Assembly: GCF_022965805.1 (NCBI RefSeq)
Contig: NC_133104.1
Span: 21,092,912 to 21,156,911, forward strand
From: Primulina eburnea
Taxonomy: Eukaryota; Streptophyta; Magnoliopsida; Lamiales; Gesneriaceae
Direction: 5' to 3'
Length of the DNA: 64,000 nt
Shown here: piece after piece, positions 1-11,484 of the stretch
Numbering within the stretch: the stretch's first letter is position 1
Layout of the letters: each line of letters starts with the position of its first letter
Made by a program: the position numbers and the translations under genes
Notes under the pieces: model-generated
Told to the model about the DNA's origin: nothing
Seen by the model: only the letters and a program-made list of their open reading frames with translations
Database searches by the model: none

Positions 1-2159
1 ACCCGAGCAAGGTGGAAGCGGTATTGAACTGGTCGCGTCCAACGACAGTAGCCGAGATCCGCAGTTTTCTGGGATTGGCTGGGTATTATCGCCGTTTCAT
101 TGTCAACTTCTCTCAGATTGCTAAGCCACTCACTCAGCTCACTCGGAAAGATGTTTCATTTGAGTGGACATCAGAGTGCGAAGAGAGTTTTCTGGAACTT
201 CGCAGACGTTTGACATCTGCGCCTGTTTTGGCTTTACCGTCTGGATCTGGTGGTTTCAGTGTCTACACCGATGCTTCTTTGCAGGGACTAGGGTGTGTTC
301 TGATGCAGAATGAGCATGTGATTGCTTATGCGTCGAGACAGTTGAAGTCTCATGAGGAAAACTATCCTGTTCATGATCTGGAATTAGCAGCGATCGTTTT
401 TGCTTTGAAAATCTGGCGCCATTATCTGTATGGTGAGCGATTTGAGATTTTCACTGATCATAAGAGTTTGAAGTATCTGTTCACTCAGGCTGAGTTGAAC
501 ATGCGTCAGCGTCGTTGGATGGATCTACTCAAGGATTATGATTGTGAGATCAAGTATCATCCAGGATCTGCGAATCTCACGGCCGATGCTCTTAGTCGGA
601 AGGTGAGATTGTCTGCTCTTCAGACTTGTGCTGTATCTGAGATTATTCAGGATTTCTGTTCGATGGGATTCAATTGTAAGCATCGGAAGGGAACCGACGG
701 TATCCGTGTAGCTACTATTTTGTCTGAGCCAGTTCTGTATTCTCGGATTAGAGATGCTCAGATGTCTGATTCTAAGGTTCAGAAATTAGCTCGGTTGGCT
801 GATGGAGATAATACTTCTGGATTCCACTATCAGTCCGAGGGTCTTTTGTGTTTATCTGGTCGTGTTGTTGTACCGGAAGATGACACTTTGAGGGAGGAGA
901 TTTTATCCCAGGCTCATCGTAGCAAGTTGAGTGTTCATCCGGGGAGCAACAAGATGTATAAGGATTTGAGGACTCGATTTTGGTGGAAAGGTATGAAACG
1001 TAATGTTTATCAGTATGTCTCCAAGTGCCTAGTCTGTCAGCAGGTGAAGGCTGAGTATCGACGACCTGGAGGGTTATTGCAGAATCTTCCTATTCCGGAG
1101 TGGAAGTGGGAGCATATCACGATGGACTTCGTGACTCACTTGCCTATGTCTGTGGGGAATAGAGATGCTATCTGGGTGGTAGTGGATCGGCTTACTAAGT
1201 CTGCCCATTTTCTTCCGTATAACAGAGATTTCACTTTCGATCGGATGGCACGGTTGTACATTCAGGAGATTGTACGGTTTCATGGTGTGCCCGTGAGTAT
1301 CGTTAGTGACAGAGATCCTCGTTTTACATCTAGATTTTGGGGCAGCTTTCAGCAAGCTTTGGGCACTACCTTGAGTCTGAGTACTGCATATCACCCAGAG
1401 ACTGACGGTCAGTCAGAGAGGACTATTCGTACTCTTGAGGATATGTTGAGATCTTGTGTGATGGATTTCGGGCCAGCTTGGCAGGATCATCTGCCACTGA
1501 TAGAGTTTGCATACAACAACAGTTTTCATAGGAGTATTGGTATGTCTCCGTTTGAACCCTTGTATGGTCGACGTTGTCGTACTCCTTTGTTCTGGGAGGA
1601 AGTCGGAGAACGACAGGTCGAGGGTCCGGAATTGATTCAGCAGGCCATGGACAAAGTTCTTGTGATCAAACAGCGGATTAAGACTGCTCAGGATCGACAA
1701 GCAAGTTATGCGAACTCCAAGCGCAGACCTCTTCATTTTGATGCAGGCGAGAAAGTGTTTCTCAAGGTATCACCTTTTCGGAGGATTCTGAGGTTTGGAC
1801 TCAAGGGTAAGCTATCTCCGAGATTCATTGGTCTTTTTGAGATCTTAGAATGCGTGGGAGATTTGGCCTACAGATTAGCTTTGCCACCGTATCTGTCTAG
1901 TGTTCACAATGTGTTTCATGTGTCCTTGTTGAGACGATACGTAGCGGATGAGTCTCATGTTTTGCATCCAACAGAAGTTCAGCTGAATCCGGATTTGTCT
2001 TTTGTGGAAAGACCGGTTTCGATCTTAGACCGGAAGGATAAGGTACTGCGGAATAAGACTATTCCTCTTGTCTTAGTGCAGTGGCAGCGCCGAGGTACTG
2101 AAGAAGCTACTTGGGAGCTAGAGAGTCGCATGCGGTCAGAGCATCCAGAGTTGTTCTAG
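1..2159 (+). CDS. Ty3/gypsy chromovirus pol, 3' part (gypsy1)
   Basis: Open from the window edge to a TAG at 2157-2159, so the 5' part lies outside. Counting residues from position 12, the order is the RT thumb (about 1-60), RNase H (YTDAS, D87; later HDLELAA and FTDHKSL), the integrase zinc-binding HHCC region (H302, then C339 and C342), the integrase core with D372, D433 and E469 in D-x35-E spacing, and a C-terminal chromodomain (about 660-715, [12 protein letters not shown] then EEATWE). The products would copy element RNA into DNA and insert it, with the chromodomain probably guiding it to heterochromatin. No stop or frameshift is visible, so it looks potentially functional. The chromodomain and domain order place it near Tekay/Del. 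A polypurine tract and LTR follow directly. Confidence 0.95.
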   Translation, partial: PSKVEAVLNWSRPTTVAEIRSFLGLAGYYRRFIVNFSQIAKPLTQLTRKDVSFEWTSECEESFLELRRRLTSAPVLALPSGSGGFSVYTDASLQGLGCVLMQNEHVIAYASRQLKSHEENYPVHDLELAAIVFALKIWRHYLYGERFEIFTDHKSLKYLFTQAELNMRQRRWMDLLKDYDCEIKYHPGSANLTADALSRKVRLSALQTCAVSEIIQDFCSMGFNCKHRKGTDGIRVATILSEPVLYSRIRDAQMSDSKVQKLARLADGDNTSGFHYQSEGLLCLSGRVVVPEDDTLREEILSQAHRSKLSVHPGSNKMYKDLRTRFWWKGMKRNVYQYVSKCLVCQQVKAEYRRPGGLLQNLPIPEWKWEHITMDFVTHLPMSVGNRDAIWVVVDRLTKSAHFLPYNRDFTFDRMARLYIQEIVRFHGVPVSIVSDRDPRFTSRFWGSFQQALGTTLSLSTAYHPETDGQSERTIRTLEDMLRSCVMDFGPAWQDHLPLIEFAYNNSFHRSIGMSPFEPLYGRRCRTPLFWEEVGERQVEGPELIQQAMDKVLVIKQRIKTAQDRQASYANSKRRPLHFDAGEKVFLKVSPFRRILRFGLKGKLSPRFIGLFEILECVGDLAYRLALPPYLSSVHNVFHVSLLRRYVADESHVLHPTEVQLNPDLSFVERPVSILDRKDKVLRNKTIPLVLVQWQRRGTEEATWELESRMRSEHPELF

Positions 2160-2283
2160 TTGTAGTACTTCAGTTATGATTGTAATTTCAGTTGTGCTTT
2201 CAGTTGTAATTCATTCTTAAGTTGAATGTATTGTTGTTCAGAATTGTCATTCTTCAGACTCGATTTCGCGGACGAAATCCTTT

Positions 2284-2298
2284 TTAGAGGGGGAGAAT
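2284..2298 (+). other. Polypurine tract of gypsy1
   Basis: The purine run TTAGAGGGGGAGAA abuts the TG that opens the LTR at 2299. It is the expected plus-strand primer of reverse transcription. Confidence 0.85.
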
Positions 2299-2355
2299 GT
2301 AGTATCCCGATGCCTAATTTGAGTTAATTATTGGATAAATTCTATTTCGGTGGGA

Positions 2356-2628
2356 TCGGAAGGACCGATCATGGTTCGGATCGTCCGATCAGAGATCGGA
2401 TCGTCCGATCAGGGATCGGAAGTTCCGGTCAGGGTTCGGATCGTCCGATCAGAGTTCGGACCGTCCAAGACAGGTGGCTGGACACGTGGAAGACATGCAG
2501 GTGGCTGGACACGTGGAAGACATGCAGGGATTCGGATCGTCCGATCAGTGTTCGGATCGTCCGAAGAGTACCGGATTGGATCGTCCGAAGTGGTTCGGAT
2601 CGTCCGAAGTGGAACGGATCGTCCGATC
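2356..2628 (+). repeat. Palindrome array GATCGGATCGTCCGATC with G-box insert
   Basis: TCGGA recurs at 2356, 2376, 2396, 2416, 2436 and 2456, exactly 20 bp apart. A second block has CGGATCGTCCG-like cores at about 2533, 2553, 2577, 2596 and 2615. Between the blocks lie two tandem 27-bp units (2471-2497, 2498-2524), each with the G-box CACGTG. The motif has 7-bp arms around a 3-bp centre. The array ends about 6 bp before the TATA box. A regulatory role is inferred. Confidence 0.9.
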
Positions 2629-2633
2629 GTTGT

Positions 2634-2643
2634 CTATAAATAG
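2634..2643 (+). promoter_or_regulatory. TATA box of the gypsy1 LTR
   Basis: CTATAAATAG directly follows the motif array and is a strong plant TATA consensus, so transcription should start about 30 bp downstream. Confidence 0.75.
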
Positions 2644-3652
2644 AAGCGCGAGGCTTCACTTTTCACTCGCCAATTCCGAGAGTTCCAGAGCGTTTTAGTC
2701 GTTTCTGATGGGTTTCTAGTCTTTTCCCGAGGTTCGGGCACTAGCGGGGAGCTACTGGTTTTGTAGCGGAGCTGTGCTCTAGTTGGGGGCTAGCGGCATC
2801 AGTGGGCTGACTACGGACGCAGGTATAGTTCTGGGTTCCCTTTGAGATTTGGGAGTATCTATTAGTCTAGTTAAGGCTTTTAGATGTGGTTTAGTGATAT
2901 GGTATCACTTGGATTGTAGGCTTGATTCTAGGGCTGATTGCTAGGATCTACTGATTTGAGGTACAAAAGTACTATCCGAGATAGCAGGATTGAGTATGCT
3001 TTACTATGTGTTGCATGTTTATATGTTGCATTATTATCTGTCATATGATGCATGGTTTATTATGCGGCATTTGCATAATCATGTTGAGCCTGATTATCTT
3101 TGAGATAGCCTGTTGAGAGGGTGCTCAGCCCTCATTTGTTGTGGATGGTTGGACCCCGTTGGCCGACGGTGGTCAGGTCACCGGTATATCCACAGGTTCA
3201 TTTGGTATGGGAGCCACCTCCTGGTGCGACGGCGCAGAGTGCTACATACCTTGACGTCATTTGTCTGAGCAGTATTTCGATATACCCAGATCCTGGTATC
3301 CAGTACATTTTGCATACATGCATGTCATAGTCTTGTATACTCATGCTTTCGGTACTGAGCGTTTTATGCTCACGTCCTCGGTTTATCTCTGTTTTGGACA
3401 CCCTATTCGATGGGGCAGGTCTCAGGTTAGACGGTCCAGGAGGGAGTGGACAGGGAGCTGGCAGAGGTTGACCTGTAGTTGTTGGTATTTGTTCTTGGAA
3501 TTTAGTTCGATCTGGTTGTTTAAGTATTTTGTACTTACAGATTCGATTGGGTTGTATTATTGTTTTTCCGCTGTTTACCTGATTCAGTTTTAAATGTTAA
3601 TTTTGCATGCTTAAGTTATGATTAGTAGGTGATTCTGGAACGAGTCACTACA

Positions 3653-3921
3653 TTCCTAATGGAGTTGCTCCTATCCCCGTGATGTGTGACAACACGGGAG
3701 CCATAGCTCAAGCGAAGGAGCCAAGGTCTCATCAGAAGTCCAAACATGTATTGAGAAAGTACCACATCCTCCGAGAGATTGTGGAAAGAGGAGAAGTGTC
3801 AATTGACAAAGTCGGCTCCGCAGATAATGTTGCTGATCCACTAACTAAGCCTTTACCTGGACCATTATTCGAGAAGCATCGCGAATCAATGGGTTTGAAG
3901 CATATGGGTAGTTGGCTCTAG
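3653..3921 (+). pseudogene. copia1 RNase H, C-terminal fragment
   Basis: Encodes the last part of Ty1/copia RNase H (CDNTGAIAQAKEPRSHQKSK, then VADPLTKPLPGP) and stops at 3919-3921. It aligns with 14453-14718 in copia2. The upstream part of the gene is separated from it by gypsy1 and lies outside the window. It keeps VADPLTKPLP where copia2 has a changed version, so copia1 may have had a better pol. It is a fragment with no start codon of its own. Confidence 0.9.
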
Positions 3922-3935
3922 TGCAAGTGGGAGAT

Positions 3936-5998
3936 TGTTAGAGTGGGTGCCCGTGGAGCCATGTGTTGGCCGAGTGTTCACAATGAAACTCTATGTATAA
4001 ACGATCTTTATTTTAATTATATTTGAAATTATTGTTTTGACAAATCTTTATCTGTATACCCATGCTAGTTGCATAGATAAAGTCCTTGAATATACAAATA
4101 GCAGAAAGAATATGAGATGCTCATATGATAAGTATCATGAAACTCATATTTGGAATACTGTATATTCTAAACAGTTCCTAGTCGATTCAGCCGCCGCTAT
4201 GAAGGATACAGGCCGCTCGAGTTTGAGACTAGTATCTGCGATGTGAGTACCATGTTTCATTGGTAGGGGACATTGTGATGTCCAAGCATGCAAATAGGTG
4301 CTCCTGGTAGAGTGCACTGAACAACCCTCCATTAAGGACTTTCCAAGTGGTTCTCACTTATCGAGTGGAAACGTCCTAGTTTATGGTTGTACAACATTAG
4401 TCCTTATGACCCGGGACAACATTGAGACTCTATGTGCTAGCATTGCACTTTGACTTGTTTACCGACTCTCAAGGGGTCATCAGGTGGCAAGGTTGGGTGT
4501 TCTGTCAAAACATATAGGAGTCGATGCATTGTAGTCGGGGATTCACCGCTTACCTTCGGGTATGGATATCCTATGTGTTTTCATGTATATGTAGTGTGAA
4601 ATCTCTGATCAGAGTATGGTGGTAATTATGAAAGGAGTTTCATAGATTACACCATCGATGCAACTACGGAATGACACATAGTATCGATACATTGACAACT
4701 CTCGATAAACCAATGGTTGTCGAATCGGTCGGGATATATGAGTTGAAGGGACCGTACTGTACGCTAACCATAATTGAATGGTTCTTGCAGGCACTATCAT
4801 TTGATACCTAGGGAATCATGTAAGCGATGCTGCTAGGCGTTTAACATGATTGGTTGGGTATTATCAGACTTGAGTTCTGACGTTCTTGTTATCAAGGAGT
4901 TGATAAGTAAGAATGGAGCAATTGGGGTATGCTCATATAAGGACATGTTTAGTCCGAATCACATGGAGATGTGAACCCACGGTTAGTTGTATCAATGAAC
5001 CATTGAGGGCCACACAAGTACTAGCTTTCTAGATCCCGTTGAGAAGAAAAATTGTTCAATGTGTTGAACGACTTGTAAATAAGTTTATAAGCATAAATAA
5101 AATAGAAGTATGACTTCTATGATAGAAAATTGACTTTTAATTTATGGAAGTGTTCCTAGATTAAAAGTTGGCCAAATAAATAATGTATTTAAAAATTGTG
5201 ATTTTCATAATTATTATTATGGACTAAATTAAATTAATTCAAGTGTTGAATTAATTAAACACTAGTGGACCTAGTAGAGTCCAAATAATTAAATTAATTC
5301 AAGTGTTGAATTAATTAAATCATATTGGGTCTTGTAGAGCCCAATATTAAAATAATTATTCAACTAGTGACTTGAGTAAATTCAAGTAATGTTTAATTAG
5401 TCTCAAATATGTTTGAGATAATTAAAAATAAGTCCATGGATTTTTAATTGTTAAAAATCAAATAAGACTTGCATGCATGGGAGCTGAAGAGTTGGGAGAC
5501 AACTTTCTCAATATTCAAGACATGTGTCACACATGTCAACAACAACTTTTTACACTACCAAGGCTAGTCTCCCTTCCCCCCATTGAAGCATGAAGTGGCC
5601 GAAACATTGAAGAATAATTTCACCAAGTTTTTCTCTCATTTTTCTCTTCAAGTGTTGAGGAAGAAATATACTTCTCCTTGAAAAATCCTTTTATTTTTCT
5701 AGTGCAAAATAAGAGGGGTTCTAGTTTGCAAGTGGTGGGCCTAATTTGAAGGAAAGAAAGGAGTCCAAGGAAGCTTGTAGATCTTCAATCCATTCAAGAG
5801 CCAAGTTGTTTACAACTTGGTTGGAGCCATCATCATCCTTAAGAGGTTGATAGGTAACTATTTCTAAACACACTATGAATGTCATTTTGGTGTTTTTGTA
5901 TTTGTTACACAAGATATGGGGTGGCCGAAATATCTCTTGTAAAATTCGATTTTTAAACTTCCGTTGCGCTTCCGGTCACCGTAACCGATCCCTTTTCA
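3936..5998 (+). mobile_element. 3' LTR of copia1
   Basis: Follows the polypurine tract CAAGTGGGAGAT (3924-3935), opens TGTTAGAGTGGG and ends CCCTTTTCA, 2063 bp. It is homologous over its length to the copia2 LTRs (2198 bp), including two copies of the dyad AATTCAAGTGTTGAATT, but clearly diverged with several indels, so it is an older insertion of the same family. Short open frames in it are chance frames. Confidence 0.9.
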
Positions 5999-6199
5999 GA
6001 AGCCACGAGACTTAAGCGCCCTTGAGAATTCTCACTGGAGTGAAAATATTTGAGGGGAGTGAAATTTTCATTGGAGTGATTTGTGAGGTTTTGTGGTGAG
6101 GGAAAAAGACGAGTGTGAGTGAATTTTTCATTGGAGCGACCAGTGAGAATTTGTGGTGAGGAAATTTATTTATTCTACTAACCTTTTCTTGCAGGTATA
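5999..6199 (+). other. Leader (5' untranslated region) of element L
   Basis: No coding signal. It holds two degenerate copies of a roughly 65-bp unit (ATTTTCATTGGAGTGA ... TTTGTGGTGAGG at about 6065 and 6127). It ends with a good plant 3' splice site, CTAAC then TTTTCTTGCAG (AG at 6193-6194), six bases before the ATG of L. The 5' LTR and primer site of L are not visible, because copia1 inserted upstream. Confidence 0.6.
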
Positions 6200-7455
6200 A
6201 TGGTTGACGAACGTCAATTCCAAACAATGTTGAAGGGGTTTGATAAAATGTGGGAGAAGGAGCTTAAGCCTTTACATGAAAGGTTGGATAGGCTTGATGG
6301 TATTGCTAATGAGAAGAGGCGAGGTAGTGGATTTGGAGGAAATAGGCTGTTGCACGTGGATCGTCATTATGATAGGCGACCTGATGAGGATAAGGGGTAT
6401 AGAAGCCGGGAAGGGTATAGGCTGAGTGGCACAAAGATGAAAATTCCATCTTTCGGTGGGGTAGCCGATCCAAAGGCATACCTTGAGTGGGAAGAGAAAA
6501 TGGAGTGTGTATTTGAGAGCCGGGATGATTATACTGAAGCAATGAAGGTAAGACGAGCTTGCAGTGAGTTTACCGACTATGCTACGACTTGGTGGGATAA
6601 GTTAGTATTGCGTAGGAGACGATGTGGGGATGACCCTATAGTTACTTTGGATGAGATTAAAATGGTGATGAGGAAGCAATTTGCTCCAACACACTTTAAT
6701 ATGAGCGGTGGTAGGAGAGATGAGTATGGCTTGTATGATGATTCATGGGCATCCACTTGGCGGGCGAGCTTGGAAGAGAAAGGCAGTGGTAGGCCAAAGA
6801 AGAAGGTCATGACTAGACCAAAGTTTGTCTCGAAGCATGGGTATCAAGGTACATCTAAAATTTCAAAATTTAGTACTTATGATATTCAATGTATTTGGTG
6901 TCTAGAGTTTGGACATGATATTACCCAATGTCCGCGTGAGGAGGTGGCCGTAGTAAAATCGCCAGTTGAACTTAAATCTCAAATGGAGGTTGATGTTGTG
7001 GGTGAGCTTGAATCTCAAGTAGAGAATGAGGGTGTAGTTAGTAGAGTTGATGATGATGGTACTTCACTAGTTGATGATACGGGTACTGTTGAACAACACA
7101 TTGTGGAAAGTGAATCATTGAGTAGTGAAGAAGTTTTTAAGTTGTCTACTATGGAGGAGGAGAGTAGGCAAGAGGAAGATATGTTGCATACATGTTTGGA
7201 AGAATCTTGTGCTTCTCTTGTCCAATTGAATCCTAAAGGAGTCCTTGAGGTTCAATTAACACTTCATGAATTGAGCGAAAAGAAAATTAAAATGGCCGAA
7301 AGAATGAGTGATCAAAAGAGTGAGATGGCCATAGAAAAGAAAAAAGAGAGAAAAGATGAAAATGCAAAAGAGGCCAAAGAAAAAGAAAAGAAAAATGAAT
7401 TAAAGGCCCAAAAGAGTGAAAAGAGTGAGGTTGAGAGTTTCTTATGCTTGCATAA
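6200..7455 (+). CDS. Element L long gag-like ORF, segment 1
   Basis: First 418 codons of a frame that continues at 16936 and 19070. The ATG at 6200 follows a splice acceptor. Residues about 75-170 resemble a Ty3-type gag domain (KMKIPSFGG, then FTDYATTWWDKLV), with the usual second half apparently deleted. A CCHC zinc knuckle, C-x2-C-x4-H-x4-C, spans residues 231-244. Residues about 355-410 are Lys/Glu-rich and probably helical. There is no protease, RT or integrase, so this would be a gag-only, non-autonomous element depending on others. The natural frame is cut by copia2 at 7456; chance codons then run into that LTR to 7546. Confidence 0.8.
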
Positions 7456-9653
7456 TGTTAGAGTAGGTGCCCGTCGAGCCAAGTGTTGGCCGAGTGTTCA
7501 CAATGAAACTCTATGTATAAGCAGTCTTTATTTTAATAATATTTGAAGTTATTATTTTGGCAAATCTTTATCTGTATACCCATGCTAGCTGCATAGATAA
7601 AGCCCTTGAATATACAAATAGTAGAAAGAATATGAGATGCTCATATGATGAGTATCATGAAACTCATATTTGTAATACTGTATATTCTAAACGGTTCCTA
7701 GTCGATTCAGCCGCCACTAAGAAGGATATAGGCCGCTCGAGTTAGAGACTAGTATCTGCGATGTGAGTACCATGTTTCATTGGTAGGGGACATTGTGATG
7801 TCCGAACATGCAGATAGGTGCTCCTTGTAGAGTGCACTGAACAACCCTCCATAAAAGGACTTTCCAAGTGGTTCTCACTTATCGAGTGGAAAAGTCCTGG
7901 TTTATGGTTGTACAGAATTAGTCCTTATGACCCGGGACAACATTGAGACTCTATGTGCTAGAATTACACTTTGACTTGTTTACCGACTCTCATGGGGTCA
8001 TCAGGTGGCAAGGTTGGGTGTTCTGTCGAAACACATAGGAGTCGATGCATTGTAGTCGGGGATTCACCGCTTACCTTCGGGTATGGATATCCTATGTGTT
8101 ATCATGTGTATGTAGATCGAAATCTCTGGCCAGAGTATGGTTGTAATTATGAAAGGTGTTTCATAGATTACACCATCGATGGAACTACGACATGACACAT
8201 AGTATCGATTCATTGACAACTCTCGATAAACCAATGGTTGTCGAATCGATCGGGATATATGAGTTGAAGGGACCGTACTGTACGCTAACCATAATTGAAT
8301 GGTTCTTGCAGGCACTATCATGTGATACCTAGGGAATCACGTAAGCGATGCTGCTAGGCGTTTAACGTGATTGGTTGGGTACTATCAGACTTGAGTTCTG
8401 ACGTTCTTACTATCAAGGAGTTGATAAGTAAGAATGGAGCAATTGGGGTATGCTCGAATAAGGACATGTTTAGTCCGAATCACATGGAGATGTGAACCCA
8501 CGGCTAGTTGTATCAATGAACCATTGAGGGCCACACAAGTACTAGCTTTGTAAATCCCGATGAGAAGTGAAAATAGTTCAATGTGTTGAACGGCTTATAA
8601 AGGAGTTTATAAGCGTAAGTAAAATTAGAAGTTTGACTTCTATAAAGGAGAAAATGGTTCAATGTGTTGAACAGCTTATAAATGTGTTTATAAGCGTAAA
8701 GAAAAATAGAAGTATGACTTCTATGAGAGAAATATAAATTTTAATTTATGAAAGTGTTCCTAGATTAAAATTTGGCCAAGTAAATAATGTAGTTGAAAAT
8801 TGTGATTTTCATAAACATTATTGGGGACTAAATTAAATTAATTCAAGTGTTGAATTAATTAAACACTAGTACACCTAGTAGAGTCTAAATAATTAAAATT
8901 AATTCAAGTGTTGAATTAATTAAATAATATTGAGTCTTGTAGAGCTCAATTAAAATAATTATTTAACTAGTGGGACTTGAATAAATTCAAGTAGTATTTA
9001 ATTAATCTCAAATATGTTTGAGATAATTAAAATTTAGTCCATGGTTTTTAATGTGTTAAAAACCATATAATATATGTGAGACATGCTAGGGTTTGCATGC
9101 TTGGGAGGTGAAGAGTCTTGAATACTATTGATTAAAAAAAATTGCAAAGGCATACAACTTTTGTATCTAACTTTTTGCAACCCCAAGACTCAACTCTCCT
9201 CCTCATTCCATACACCTTGGCCGAAATTGTGTGTCTCTTTTTCTCTCAATTTTCTTCTCTCTTTTGTTCTTCAAGTGTTGGAGAATAAAAGTCTTCTCTT
9301 TGAAAAATCTTCTTAATTTTCTAGTGCAAATTAAGAGGGGATTTACCTAGTTGGTGGTGGGCCTTATTTTGAAGGAAAGATTCAAGGATTTGGAGGAGGA
9401 GCTTGTAGATTGTCTACCTTCAAGAGCTAAGGTGTTTACACCTTAGTTGGAGCCATAAAATCAATCCTTGTGATTGATAGGTAATTTTCTCAACACCCTA
9501 TGCTTGAAAGTTGAGATTTTTGTATATGTTTGCACAACTAGTACATGGTGTTCAATTTTGAAAAATTTTTATACCAAAATTTCGGTTTTCATGTTTTGAA
9601 AACATTTTTGTGCTTCCGTTGCGATTTTGAACACCGTATATCGATCCCTTTCA
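7456..9653 (+). repeat. 5' LTR of copia2
   Basis: TGTTAGAGTAGG to CCCTTTCA, 2198 bp, matching 14733-16930. It carries two copies of AATTCAAGTGTTGAATT in an A+T-rich stretch (about 8830-8920) and a possible TATA region near 9066. Nothing in it is a credible gene. Confidence 0.97.
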
Positions 9654-9655
9654 AG

Positions 9656-9667
9656 TGGTATCAGAGC
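9656..9667 (+). other. Primer-binding site of copia2
   Basis: TGGTATCAGAGC lies two bases after the LTR and is complementary to the 3' end of plant initiator tRNA-Met. Confidence 0.9.
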
Positions 9668-9778
9668 TATGGTTACTAGTTTTTGTGCAACATATACAAG
9701 ATATTATATTGAGGGCGATTTCTAACCGTTTGAGATGAAAATTTGCAACAAAACCGAGGCCTTCTTGTGGGGAATTTC

Positions 9779-9866
9779 GGGCAGCATGTTGCTGCCCGTT
9801 TCGGGCAGCTCGGGCTGCCCGAGGGCTGCCCATTTTGGGCAGCAAGGGCAGCCCGAGGGGCTGCCC
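9779..9866 (+). repeat. GGGCAGC/GCTGCCC inverted array in the copia2 leader
   Basis: Eight 7-mers, GGGCAGC or its complement GCTGCCC, start at 9779, 9791, 9803, 9814, 9825, 9837, 9846 and 9860, in both orientations. Neighbouring copies can pair as strong RNA hairpins. It lies about 125 bases after the LTR, where packaging or dimerisation signals occur in retroelements. Direct GGCCGGAAT and CCGGCGACGG repeats follow at about 9915-9960. Confidence 0.85.
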
Positions 9867-11484
9867 GAACAGCCCCTAAAGTTTAATAATAAAAAAAAAA
9901 TTTTTTTTGCATGTTGGCCGGAATGTTGGCCGGAATCCGGCGACGGAACTCCGGCGACGGCGATGACGACTAGGGTTTCCAAAAGTGTTTTGGAATATCA
10001 AAGTGTCATGGGCCTTGAGTTGTTGGGCCATTAGATGGTCAACATATTTGTGAATTTTAAATGGGCCAAAATGTTTTTGGTGAAAAATAAGTTTTTGGGC
10101 CCTTAAGTTTAAAATTACAAAAGTTGCAAATCTTTCTCATAAAATAAATAATTGAAGTTGGACTTTAATTATTTATAGTAAATTGTGATTTATAAGAAAT
10201 TCGGTTATAAATAAATTAATTGGAAAGTAGACAAAGGTGTTTGTATACTTTGTTAATTTAGTTTATAATCGTGGCGGTTAGTGATTGGATCAAGATATAT
10301 AATATTGGATCAATTAATTATAGTGATAATTAATTGATGGTGTATGATATGTGATATTATGCATGAAGGATGATCAAAAGCCCAAGCCCAATTTGCTAGG
10401 TGTATGCTAGGATATTTGTGTTGTATGATTGTAATAATTATCAATTTTTAAAGTGGGCTTGGTTTATGGCCCGTTCCCACCCCATAAGATGTATCCCTAT
10501 GTGCCATGGATATTTATTTGTAAATATTAGAATAGGGGAAGATCAAGATTGGAAGATGGTGGCCTTGGTGATTATGAAGATCGAAGACATGTAATATTGG
10601 ATGCTAATGTAATAATTTAGTTGCATTGCATCCCGTGCATTTACCCTAGGATTGGACCTAGGCCCGTGTTTGGCTCACACGGGCCATTAGTTTTGGGGCG
10701 ATTGATCATCCTTGTATTGTTTTCTATTTATGATATATGCATGATATGTTATAAATAATGAGTATGTGCGTTATTATTATTATAATAACAAAGTTGCATG
10801 AATCCGGCAAACATACGATCAAACATGGCGAGCTTTTAAAATAAAATTAATGATGAGACCTTTCAAAATTAAAAACCCTCATTTTGAATAAGATTCAAAA
10901 TTAATATCAAGCCCGAAAAGGGGAATTATAAATTTGTTTATAATTTCCTTGTCTTCCATCGACAATGGGTGCATGATGAACGCTACCCGTACTCGGGGCT
11001 CGGCTCATATTATTGGGGGGGCCCTGGGTGCCGGAAAGCTGTGACATCCATTGACATGGTGATGTGAACTACATGGAACTCCCATGATTTCGGCTCATAT
11101 TATTGAGGGAACTCATGGCGACCGTCCATTAAGGTTCAACATCGATGGGTAAGGCTTGACACGTGAAGATGAACGACGTCATATTATTGGGTCCTAATCA
11201 AACGTGAGACAAAAGTTTACGTTAAGGGTTGCATTGTGATGCAATTGGAAACTACCTTTTAGGAATTGTGATTGGCTGATATTATTCGGGATCATAATTC
11301 GCTAATTGGACCTTACGTACCTACTGAGGAAAGGAGTTTCCCGTTTTCACTAGAGGGTAGTGAAAAATGTCAAAACAGTGGGAGTAAATATTTATAAAGT
11401 TAAAGTCCATACTTTATATCTTACCAAATATTTTAAATAGTCATCAACATTTATCTGTTTTACTTTTCAGTACAAATTTTGACA
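9867..11484 (+). other. Long copia2 leader
   Basis: A 1.6-kb untranslated stretch with no credible gene. Around 11004-11290 a degenerate unit with the core TCATATTATTGGG or a close variant occurs four times, roughly 86-99 bases apart. It ends in a good splice acceptor (TTTTACTTTTCAG, AG at 11469-11470) about 15 bases before the gag ATG, so part of the leader may be removed as an intron. Confidence 0.55.

Larger units (their letters stand above)
2299..3652 (+). mobile_element. 3' LTR of gypsy1
   Basis: Starts TGTAGTATCCCG after the polypurine tract and ends CACTACA, giving 1354 bp. Immediately downstream the copia1 RNase H gene resumes at a point matching the intact copy at about 14453, so the element inserted inside that gene. 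The right target-site copy would be TTCCT (3653-3657); the left copy lies outside the window. A motif array and TATA box lie in the first 350 bp, and a possible splice donor (GCAG then GTATAG) lies near 2823. Confidence 0.9.

Noticed and set aside
7557..7745. A 62-codon frame repeated identically at 14834-15022, with a related frame at 4037
   Set aside because: It is repeated because it lies in the LTR. It shows no coding signal beyond being open, and the diverged copia1 copy does not keep the frame.
9656..9667. Possible tRNA genes at the TGGTATCAGAGC sites
   Set aside because: Only 12 bases complementary to a tRNA end, always next to an LTR; no cloverleaf or internal promoter boxes follow.
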